Assembly (NCBI GenBank): GCA_958510875.1
Contig: OY294067.1
Span: forward strand, 150,300,962 to 150,364,961
Length of the DNA stretch: 64,000 bases
Origin: Endomychus coccineus
Lineage: Eukaryota; Arthropoda; Insecta; Coleoptera; Endomychidae
Reading direction: 5' to 3'
The translations under genes and the position numbers were made by a program. Below, piece after piece: positions 45,840 to 56,361 of the stretch. The first letter of the stretch is position 1, and every line of letters begins with the position of its first letter. The notes under the pieces were generated by a model. That model was not told the DNA's origin and searched no databases. It saw only the letters and a program-made list of their open reading frames with translations.

Positions 45840-46664
45840 CGGTATACAGCGAGACGTGTTGAGATGCCTACTGGCATTTAAAGCGACAACACGGTGTATA
45901 GCGCGACGTCGCGTTAAATTTTGTAAAATTTTATTTGTTCATCGGGTGATGGCGCTACATTACAACGTTGTCAAACTTGTTATTTTTACCAATTCACCCG
46001 ACTAGGTTACTAAATTCCTTGACATCAGATTCCACCGGAACGCATTTCTTATTTACGGTCAGTAGCAGTAGAGAAGAAATTAATATGCTATATTGATATT
46101 GAATATTATTTTGGAACTAGATAGAGAAGTCAATTGAAGGCAGTATTGAACTAATAAATACTTGACGGAATAATTAATATTAAGAAGATAAGCACACTGA
46201 TTGGGTTTGTAAAATTTTGATTGTCCAAAGAAATTCATCAAAGAGTTGAAACCATCATAAGTGATAGAATGCTGTAAACGTAGGTAATTTCAGTAGGAAT
46301 GGTGTTATGAGGTTCTGTTCTGATGATAAAAGCAATTTTGTCAATGAAGAGTTTACAGAATTTCACAGGAAATGGATTTAAGCAAGTCACATTTTCACCT
46401 CATCATCAACTGGGTTATGGAAAATCAGCAGTGAAAATTGCAAAACCTTTCACATTTCTCACATCTCAACAAACATTTGGTTGCGGGGTATTGAAAGCCT
46501 GTGATATTTTTCCCGTACCTTACAATGCCACCCCAGTAAATGGTCTTTCCATATCAGTATCAGAACACTGCGTCCCATAGCTGGTCCCAGTGCTGGGTAC
46601 TCAGCCCAGCAACCAGCAACTATATTAATTTTCGCAGGTAAATGGCATATTTGGTTTCCCTGCA
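45840..46664. other. No gene recognised
   Basis: An 85-codon plus-strand frame (46323-46580) contains FGCGVLKACDIFPVP but nothing diagnostic. I see no splice context or repeat relation to support it as a gene. Confidence 0.35.
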
Positions 46665-47551
46665 TTGAAATGTCATTAGGCCCTCTTGTGTATTATTGTT
46701 GAAGATACATTGGGTGAATGATGTGATAGGGCGACATCAATTATCTAGAATTGAACCATCAGAAAGGACTATAAATTCCTTGGAGAGGCATATTGTGAAT
46801 CAAAGTCAAGTTTAAATAGGCAGAGATGTGAAGAAATAATAGGGAAAAAGGAGGTAAGCACCTAAAAATGTCATCTAACATTAGAAGGTTGAAGAATTGA
46901 ATAATTTAAGACTGACAAATCATTTAATCTGTTCATTCAAAGCTGTAATTGAAGGATCTTTTAATGATGAATTAATTTCGAAAATTACAAAAAATTCATG
47001 AAGAGGCCTTTGTCCGCAATGTGGAGAAGTCTTATATCTTCACCCGGTTCAAAGTAATGGATAGAATTAACCACGCGGTTAGCAAAAGAAATACCAGAAT
47101 TGACATATTCGAACCAATCAATTCTTGTAGTTCTTTTGCTAACCACGTGGTTAATTCTAACCATTACTTTTATCCGGGAAAAGATATAAGACTTTTTCAC
47201 ATTACTAACAAAGGCCTCCTCAAGAATTTTCTACAAATTTTCGAAATTAATTCATCATTAAAAATCCTTCAACTGCAGCTTTGAATAAACAAATTAAATT
47301 TGACTGCATCAAATTATTCAAATCTTTAACCTTCTTATTTTAGATGAGATTATTTGGTGTTTCTCCTTCCCCCCCTATTATTTTCCCACGTCATTGCCAT
47401 TTCAATTTGACTTTCATTTACAATATGCCTCTTCAAGGAATTTACAGTTCTTGCTGATGGTTCAATTCTTGATAATAGATGTCGCCCTATCATATTATTC
47501 ATCCAATGTATCTTCAACAATAATCCACAAGAGGGCCTAATGACATTTCAA
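46665..47551. repeat. 887-bp fold-back with arms about 435 bp
   Basis: The left end TTGAAATGTCATTAGGCCCT and the right end ending in its inverse bound two long complementary arms meeting near 47108. Shared blocks run through the whole length, e.g. CCTCTTGTG, AATTCCTTG-AGAGGCATATTGT, AATTAACCACGCGGTTAG. Because of the palindrome, both strands show similar short open frames; these are not genes. No flanking duplication was seen. Confidence 0.85.
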
Positions 47552-48484
47552 TAAGTTTCTCTCAGTTCAGTCACAGCAGAAAACTGTTCTTTAGGAGTAT
47601 ACCGTGGTTCAGTTCTGTGTACCGCCACGTTTATAATATGGTTATTCATAATGTATTCTTTAGACTACAAATTATCTTTACGCATCTCTTACAGAGATCG
47701 GATCTTTTTAAGCCATTCTCAACTCATTATGGGTTAGATTGATTACCATTAATCAATATAAGTTACTTCAATATGTTTTCTCCACAGTCTAAGTAACTGT
47801 TATCAGCGCCATTTTGCAAATCTTTTGCTATTTTAACACATAATTCCTATTTCTCCTTTCATATTTAATTAAATAGAAGCTAAAGATGGAGCTTCAAATG
47901 CCCTAAAAATAAATTTCGTGGGGATGATTTTGAGCTATTTTTTCACTCCACTCCACTTCAAGTACAATAGACTTCTTCCTACCTTCGTTTCCAACAATAT
48001 TTAACTAAACAAAAAATTCATAAAATCCCACCAAGAAAACTTCCACATAGCGATTTTGAATTGAATTGGACCATAATCACAATACTCGTCCGCCACATTG
48101 GAGTCGCCATCTAGAATTTATGAATTTCGACAAAAAAAATCATAATTTCCGACCCCCAAAACCCTCAAATTCCAATTTTCAATCGAATCGGACCATAATC
48201 ACAAAACTTATCCGCCATATTCGAGCCGCCATTTTTATTTTTTTCTATTTTCTAAAGAAATCTCATCGGAATTATGAACACCTTTCAAGTTTCAGCGTGA
48301 TTGGATAAGTAGAAGTGGTCGAAAAATTGAAATGAAAAATTACTCACCTACCGCAAAACCACTGGATACCTTGTTCTGTACTAAGCGAATGGTTGTTTGT
48401 TCTATGTATACATGCTATATGTCATTTGTTCTGAGAATGTTATGTTCTTGTTGGTCACTTCGTCTGTTATCACTTTGTTAATCA
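47552..48484. repeat. Noncoding; inverse GGCGGACGAGTT-type repeats
   Basis: At 48060-48320, GGACCATAATCACAA, CTCGTCCGCCA, TAATTTCCGACCCCCAAA and a second GGACCATAATCACAAAAC recur. This is the reverse complement of the family at 6230-6640. The rest of the stretch shows nothing. Confidence 0.5.
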
Positions 48485-49471
48485 CACGGTCGTATACACA
48501 GGTCTGGAAACTCGAGGCTGTTTCCTATGTGAGCAGTGAGTCGCTTACGCGTCTAAGTTCGCGTAGTACCAAAAGTCGTCACGTAGGGGAAACATAAAAG
48601 GCGTCACCACGGTCGCATGTACGACCGTGGGCGTCACGTAAGAGTATCATCTTGATCTCTATGAAGTTTTAACGTTCAGATCTCGATAGCGCTTCCGGCT
48701 CCGGGATTTTCACGTGGCCTATCGAAATTAGAAGGTTCGAATTGTATAAAAACACAATTGCATGAACGCCAGATGTCCTATGTAATTAGCTACGAACGTG
48801 ATCATTTTGACGTTTCCTTCGAGAAGCTAGCTGCGCGGAAGCCATTTCGTGCCCCGTGCGGCCAGCGCCTGTCGTAATAAAGTATTTCCGGCTATGGGCC
48901 GCTAGGTTTTACTCGCTTCGGGTATATTTTAGTAGCTACAAAATTCCCTTTGGTGCGTCGCACGTTAGAAGCGCATAGGTGAGATCTGAGAATGACTCAA
49001 ACTATTTTAATTAAATTTTCCTATTTAAGGGACATTTATCGAAAAAAGAAGGGCCGTCGGGCACGGTCCGCCACTAAATCTAACTACATGGAGCGAAAAC
49101 GGCACGCGAAAAGTCGTCGTAAAGCCGTATTAGGTGCAACCATTTGCACTGTTCTAACTCGCGAGCTACGGACTTCTCACGTGAACGTCATTTGATTTAT
49201 CGAAAATTAACTATTTCAAAACAGTTTTCGACCCTGTTTGTGGCTATCACCACCTTCTAAAAGGTTCAAAGTTAACATTTCGACAATTTTAAGCTATGCT
49301 TAAATGGTGCAAATGGGCATTAGTAACACTGCTTGCGATTCCGGAAAGAAATAGTTTTACCCCCTCGCGATCCAAGCGCTAGCCGGTGATTGAGCGAGGG
49401 ACTACGAGTTTGGGGACGCGTAAGCGACTCAAGTCAACCATAGAGTTTCCAGACCTGTGTATACGACCGTG
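48485..49471. mobile_element. TIR element, 8-bp target duplication (copy 2)
   Basis: It begins CACGGTCGTATACACAGG and ends in the inverse, with exact flanking GTTAATCA (48477-48484 and 49472-49479). Termini match the 279-bp copy at 22387. The 987-bp interior is GC-richer than its surroundings and has a second inverted end pair, CACGGTCGCATG/CATGTACGACCGTG, at about 48606-48627. A 67-codon basic frame (48992-49195) has no recognised motif. Its right end lies 390 bases upstream of the start of locus B. Confidence 0.88.
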
Positions 49472-49861
49472 GTTAATCAGAATAAAATTTCAATACTTCG
49501 AACTTTTCTGTCATACTATTTTGTTTTTTGTATTTTTCAGTAAACTCAGTTGCTTTTTCTTCACTTTCTAAACCTTGGTTGAAATCACAAAATAACGAAT
49601 CTTAATAACGTGGACAATTCCAAATCTGTTACTTGTTCCAAACGAAATATAGTACGAATTCAAGCCCAGGAGCAACACTGCCAAAAAACACAGAACCGTT
49701 TGGCAGCACTGCTTTGCTTGCTTCTTGCTTTGACAAGTGCAGTTATGTGTTTTATGTTCTGTGTTTTTTTACTTATGGAAGTCGCGGAAATACCAGATTG
49801 CTCAAAATATCAAAATCCATCATATTTCTCATCCATTGTTAAACTATTTGATTCGGTTAAA

Positions 49862-52800
49862 ATGATGTACATCCTAGTAAGATTCATTTGTGATGGAATA
49901 TTTCATGTGAACGCGAATAGTGAAGTCAAGATTCAGAAGAAAAAAATCAAAGCACGTTATGGAAGATATTGGTATGAGGCTGATATAATTTGTAAAAATC
50001 GTAAGTATCTCTCTTTCATAATTATATTGATTGTGAATTGAATTTATCATCAACAATTCAAATAATGGGGTCATTCGAAATATAACTACATACCGTATGT
50101 ACCGTATATCACCATGGTTAACTTGGTTAGTGGAATTCTTCTTCCGTAAATTTCAAATTTACTACTACTATGTTGCAGTCAGTATCAGTTTTCTGAGTTC
50201 TTTTTTTTACCTTATCGGTTGTTTGCCTCCTGTCATTAATTTAAAACTGGTCTACTAATTAACATTTGGAAGTATATAGGTATTTGTTTCGAGCACAAAC
50301 TCTAATTTTCTTATCAATTTCAGGCGAAAGAAGTATACTCCAAGATATTTGTCACAACCTAAATTTCAAACACCTCTATATTGATTTAACACTTGGAGAA
50401 GTGGAAAAGAGGATAATTCCTGAAGTCTCCCTGATGAATACTCCTTCAAATACTGAGGAAAATAATCTTGCATTTGAGGTTTTATTAGATGGGCAATCAA
50501 TGAATATTTCTCCGAACACTAGATATGTCATTGAACCACTAGGAAATCTATATGTTGAAAACAATCAGGATGTTGGCACTATCGACAACAATATTCAGGA
50601 GACTTCAGAAAGTATTGAAATAGAAAATCTTCTAATTGTAAATGTCAATGAAAATATCTTCATAATGGATATGGATTTGGAAATGAAATGTCTCAACAAG
50701 GAAAGTGTAATCATTGAAAATAAAATTTTTAGTATGGATTCAGATACAGAGTGTCCTATTGATGATACATCACTAATTGTTGATGTCAATGAAGAAAGCC
50801 CCAATAATGAAGCTGTTATTGAAACTGGTGTTCGTTCTGGAGAAAGCTTCAATAATGAAGCTATTCTAGAAACCTGTATTTACTCTGAAGGAAGCCCGTA
50901 TAATGAAACTGTCCTAGCAACCTGTGTTAGATCCAAAGAAAGCCCCAGTAATGGAGCTGTTCTGGGCTCTGAAGAAAGTCCCTATAATGAAACTGTTTTT
51001 GAAACCTATATTGGCTCCGAAGAAAACCCCAATGATGAAGCTGTTCTGGAAACCTTTGTTAGTTCTGGAAACCTCGAGGAAAACAGTAAGTGTCCAATTA
51101 GTAAAACGTACACATGGTATGGTATTTCATTTATATAACAATCTCATCTATTAGAGACTGGCGAAGGAAAAAAAATCGTTCCTAAAGCTTTTTAATGGGT
51201 GTTATATATGGGGTGAGTCATCATGAACTGTATACCTTACATGATGACTATCAGAAAGTATCTTCTTTGGGATTTGGCAAAAAATTCTTCAGGTCATAAC
51301 TTTCCAACAACTTCTTCAATTTGTCTCATTTTTTTCATAAAACGTTATGCCGCTACTCACCAAACAACTGATGTGTTCAGAATCAAGAAAATCCAGGATC
51401 GTTCTTGCATCATTTTGCTAGTTTAGGTCATATCAAAAAGTTCACTTTGTATATATATGGTTATTGTAAACTATGACATGGCATTTTCAAAGTTCACAAA
51501 CTAGCAACAAAAATGAAGTATTCGAAATTTTTCCCACACTTCCTTGGATTTAGTCATTTAATTTTGTTGTGGAATGTAGAAATCGCCCTGTAGATCATTT
51601 TCAAATCATATGGCATTTGGAGATCTTGATCGTTGAAACACCTACTACAGTGTTTCTCAAAAAGCCTTGATTTGATGAAAATTCTAATCGAACATTTTCG
51701 AGACAGTTTTATCCTGATAGCAGACAGATTAGATGTTCAAACCGGTCATAGGAGTCTATGACAATTTGAAATTTTCATTGTATGAGTTTGTCTACGTAAT
51801 GTGCATGACATAAGGGTCCACTGCTTGTGTCAACTCGAAGATTATAGCAGGTGTCAGTTGAGTTTTTCCACTATATGTGACCAATCCAAAATACCAAATC
51901 AATTTTGAACCACAGAATATGCTGATATTATTTTTTATACGGATTTCGGTATGGTAATGGTAGAGCTTCTGCACTGATTTGAAAAGGATCTATAGGGTGA
52001 CTTTTACCCTCCATTAGTAGCATAATGTTCCATAAAAAATGGAGACGAATTGAAGAAGCTGTTGAAAAGGTATGACCAAAGGAATTTTTTGTCTAACCCC
52101 ATAATTCATTCTATATGTTATTGAAGAAAAGAAGACACTTTCTGATGGTCATTAAGTATTCACTTCAGGAGGCTCTATTCATGGTAGGACTATGTACAGT
52201 TACTCATGACTCACCCTTCATAGATACATGGTATCCCATATAAGAATTGATAGATTCAAGATGTAGATTTGTTATATCAGTTATTATTCCTTCTAGGGGA
52301 GAGAAGAACATTACCCAGTAGATATGATGTTTGGACGAATGTTATTGGTGGAATACAATGAAAATTTGTATACTAACCACTTCTCCACACTTTTTTAATC
52401 ACAACTAGATGACCATTGTGATATTATAAGTCATTATTATCATTATCATTATCAGTAGGTAGGTACTTCTACTGATGATGATAACTCAATTCACATCTAG
52501 GTGTGAATGGTGTGACAAGAAAAGTGTGTGATTGAGAGGTGACTTTTCAATGGTTAAATTTATTTTGATTATTCAAAACAGGATTCTTCAAAATGGTACA
52601 TGATTCATTGAGGAGCAGCATACTTGCACATCTGCTTATATGTTGAGAATTTTTTTTTATTTTCTGTTGTTGTTCATGACTGCAAGAATAACACAGAAAA
52701 TTGAAACTCCAACTCGGTCATCACTCTAAAAAAAAACACTTGTCAGTATTTTTTTTCTAATTGGATTTTTTTCCATTCTCTTGTGTGTTACCTGATCTAT

Positions 52801-55424
52801 ACTTTCGTTTCTAGCTGAAGATCAAACATCACACACTAGAAAATTGGCGAAAAGAACTGAACACAAGATGAATTCATGTTTTTTCTGTAAGAGAGTGCTC
52901 TTTCAGTTGCCCAGACATTGGTTCAAAGTTCATTTCAGAGAACCTGAAATACGAGAAATAATGGGATTGCACAAACACAACTTTCAAAGGAGAAAAAAAA
53001 TAGATGACTTGAGGAAAAAGGGAGATTTTGAGTATAATCAACTGAATTCTGATACAGAAAATATTGTTATAAGGAATAGCAATGTAGCGATGAGCAAATA
53101 TCGTCCATGCCCCTCGTGTTTGGGTTATTTTAGTAAAGATAACCTACGCCATCATAAACAAAAGTGTTCGCCGAAAAAAGGTGACAGGTCTCTTCAAGGC
53201 AATTCCATTAAGCTAACTAAATATATTCATGCTAGAGCATCTGAAATGTTACGAAATCAAATTGCACCGAATATGCATAAAGATGAGATTAGCAACAATT
53301 TTCTTTTTGATGAAATACTTATAGTATATGGAAATTTCCTTTGCATCAAATATACTGAGTCACATTTGAAAACTCATATAAGAGCACAACTACGATTACT
53401 AGGAAGATTTATGTTACAAGCTAAAACAATAGATTCTAACATAAAATGCTGTAAAGATTTGATGCATCCTTCCTGCATTGACACAGTTCGAAAAGCAATT
53501 GATATAGTTGCAGGATTGAATCGAGAAAGTGGTATTTATGAACATCCAACTAACGCGAGGACTTTGAGCTCAGAATTCAAAAAAATATTAGAAGTTGTGT
53601 TGTCAGAATGTGATAAAAAAGAAGATGAGCCCTTATGTAAATTAACAAAAGCTATGTCTCGTCGATATAATTTGGAATTAGCCCCATATATCAACAGAAT
53701 ATGTAAGCTGAGTGAAAACAGATTCAACAGATTGAAAGAAGTGAATAGTTTGCCTGAAAATCAAGAAGTCGAGGATTATTTGGAATATTTAACAAAAGGG
53801 GCAGATTTTCATGTAAACAATTTAAAAACCAAATATGTCTTCGAAGACTGGAATAAGTTATGTCAATATCTTTTGGTAGCATTGGCTGTATTCAACAGAA
53901 AACGTCCAGGTGAAATACAAAGGATTGAATTAGAGGAGTTCAATAAAAGAGCATGTGTAAGTGAAAAAGATTTCATAAATCTCACTGAACATGAGAAAGT
54001 TCAAGCTGACAAATATATGCGTGTGGCATTTCGAGGTAAACTTGGCAATACCACTACTTTACTCATAGATAGAAACCATGTTCTTCCTAGTCTAGAAATT
54101 GCAATTAGATACAGAATGAAAGCTGGTGTTCATCCAGAAAATCCATATTTATTTGGCTTTCCATCAAAAGATAAATATAAAACTTACGATACTTATAGAT
54201 GTAATCGTCAATTTTTTGAAGAAAGTGGTATGAATAAATCATCACTAACATTCACTAATTTACGAAAACATTTTGCAACACAAGTTGCTAAAGAAGGTAC
54301 TTCTCATGAAGAAGAGCTAAGAATTTCTAATTATATGTCTCACAAATATAGTATCCATAAAGCAGTTTATGACCAAAGCACACCTTTAATAGATATAACA
54401 ACAGTTTCTCAGCGTCTTGAAAGAAGCGCCAAAAAGAAAAGAAAGTCGTCAGAAGCCCGAATCAGAAATAAGAATATAGGCAAACGAACAGCAGCTGAAA
54501 AGAAAAAAGAAGTTGAGAGTATTGCACTGGAGAAAATGAAATGGCCAGAAAATTATATCGAAGACGAAGAATATGTACCTGAATCGGATTCTGAAGAGGA
54601 AGAACTGGAGGAAAAATTAATGGAATCCTTTAAAGGTATACTTTTTTTATTACAAGCTTTTATTCAGTTTCACTTGTTAGTTTGTTTGTTGTTACTAAAT
54701 TTGGATCGTATCTCCCGAACAATAACCCAAAAAAAAATTGTGTAAAATTCTCTATTAGAGACAGTTCTCAGCCCAACATTATCGCTAATAAGTTAATAGT
54801 AATAGAAGGGGTCCAAAAGTGTGAACTTTCAAGATTGCCCTATGTCTATGAAAAAAAATATGCATTGTACGTAACAGAAAAATTAATCCAAAACGGGTAC
54901 TTTTAATAATCTTTCATTAAAAAATACTAATTTTGTAGGAAAATTCAAACGCAGAGAGTTATGGAGTTCTGTACAGAAGCATGTAACAAGATTTCATTTC
55001 AAAGATGAATTGGCCAATGATAGTTATATCCACGGTGATCAAATACGTGAACTACAAAGTAAATATAAGGAGATAATGAAGAACAGGAGTGTTCCCATGA
55101 TCAAGCAGTGGTTGGAAGGAGAAAAGAAAAAAATGAAACTAGAAGCAGATACTGTGAATGGTATAATTTCTCATATGATTTATAAATATATATTTGAATT
55201 CATCATATTTTATAGCAAATCGTTTAAGATTTTCAACTCCAGAGAAAGAAATTTTAGAAAAGAGTACTGAACAACATTCATTAGATGGAACGGAACCTTC
55301 GTTGGAAGAACTCCAGGACCTCATTGATGAGCAAGATATGCTGAAACGCAGAAGTGCCGACTCACTTCTACGCAAATTTCGATATATGCAGAGAAAGAGT
55401 AAAGAGTGTGAAGGAAACAAATAA
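49862..55424 (+). CDS. Locus B: zinc-finger/tyrosine-recombinase-like/SANT protein
   Basis: My model joins 49862-50000, 50324-51085, 52815-54635, 54939-55160 and 55216-55424. All introns are GT-AG, all phases agree, and the 3153-nt sum is an uninterrupted 1050-residue frame. The start MMYILVRF matches the start of locus A. Residues about 160-300 are acidic repeats. Fingers are CFFCKRVLFQLPRHWFKVH (about 322) and CPSCLGYFSKDNLRHH (about 399). The recombinase-like domain has NRKRPGE (Arg about 664), RGKLG (Lys about 709), LRKHFAT (Arg about 784), SHKYSIHKAVY (His about 810, Tyr about 819). The His-to-Tyr spacing of 9 is usual for tyrosine recombinases. A SANT-like segment with LWSSVQKH and NRSVPMIKQWL follows. 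The box-II position before LRKH lacks the usual His. It is probably Crypton-derived; activity is unknown. Confidence 0.82.
50780..51080 (+). repeat. In-frame acidic repeats in exon 2 of locus B
   Basis: About six or seven units of 42-48 bases encode variants of EESPYNETVLETCVRS. All unit lengths keep the reading frame. Locus A has no counterpart: its first exon joins directly to finger exons. Confidence 0.85.
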
Positions 55425-55639
55425 TATACAAGTCAAGTCATATTATTTATTTTTTTCGTTTTTCTCTTCCGAAAAGAAACTTTTAATAGGTTTTTGCAAT
55501 ATATTTCTATTTGATCAATATTTTTTCTAGAAATCTGTGTAACCTTTGAAAGACTGAAAAATTGAAATAAAGATGTAGTTTGAATATTCTTTCCACGGCT
55601 GTCAGTAGATCAGCTTTCTTACAATCTGTATAGAGGCAA

Positions 55640-55890
55640 TAAACTATAAAAGAGTTCACACTGTGGATATATTATAACACTATAAATAAGAAATAATCAC
55701 CCTTCTCCACTAAAAATACTACTAAGTACTGAGGACCTTTCGGCTACCAAGTAGCCATCATCAGAGTAAAATAAATTATAAACCAAAATGTGCCTGCTTA
55801 ATACTAGTTGGGGATAATAATGTAAACAAAGGGTTACCGAAAGGTCCTCAGTACTTAGTAGTATTTTTAGTGGAGAAGGGTGATTATTTC
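55640..55890. repeat. Palindromic hammerhead-bearing repeat downstream of locus B
   Basis: The left arm AATAATCACCCTTCTCCACT...AGTACTGAGGACCTTTCGG pairs with the right arm CCGAAAGGTCCTCAGTACTT...GGAGAAGGGTGATTATT. The left flank (CACACTGTGGATATATTATAAC) and arms match the repeat inside the last intron of locus A at 28577-28740. Confidence 0.85.
55728..55766 (-). ncRNA. Hammerhead ribozyme-like core
   Basis: Minus strand: CTGATGA, stem GGCTACTTGGTAGCC (six pairs with a 3-base loop), GAAAGGTCC. Both invariant boxes are intact, unlike the copy in locus A. The stem I/III partners were not resolved. Confidence 0.58.
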
Positions 55891-56031
55891 TTATTTAAAG
55901 TGTATAGAGGCAGTCAAGTATTAGTTCTGCAATACAAGGAATCTGGAATAGTTCACAATGATGATCTGATTATAGATCCGTCATGTGACCTCTATGGGTC
56001 GGGCTGGTAACCCCGAGAAGGTTTCATTGAC

Positions 56032-56361
56032 TCAGGCTCATTTATTGTAACCCAACTCGAAAGCAGGGTCATTAGTATCGATACAGGTACCGCATGCGCA
56101 TTACCAACGTTTTCTAAATTTGTCAGTCGAAAAAAAGTTGTTCGAAAATTTTATTTTCAGCATTTTTCGATTTTATATTTTGTTTTCTGGTTCTATCGCA
56201 TCGGTATGAGTTTGATTCTGCTGTAGCATCTTGTAGAAAATATTATCCATATTATTGTTGAATTAGAATCTCGGTTAATTGTTGATTAAAGTTACATATA
56301 TTGCACTGTTATATGAGCCAGTACTGCTTTAGTTTTGGCGTTTTGAAAATATACTATCATG
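56032..56361 (+). repeat. 330-bp dispersed repeat, copy 1
   Basis: It is a near-identical, equal-length match to 63671-64000, starting TCAGG(C/T)TCATTTATTGTAACC and ending CTATCATG. Only scattered substitutions separate the copies. It has no coding potential that I recognise. Confidence 0.92.

Noticed and set aside
46323..46580. 85-codon frame as host gene
   Set aside because: It has no recognised domain, splice context or repeat relation.
46985..47284. Two similar proteins on opposite strands
   Set aside because: They arise because the region is a palindrome; both are noncoding reflections of the arms.
54682..54906. Possible extra exon of locus B with SQPNIIANKLIVIEGVQ
   Set aside because: An AG lies before it, but the splice phase from 54635 leads to a stop in the required frame. 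Exon 54939 joins in phase without it.
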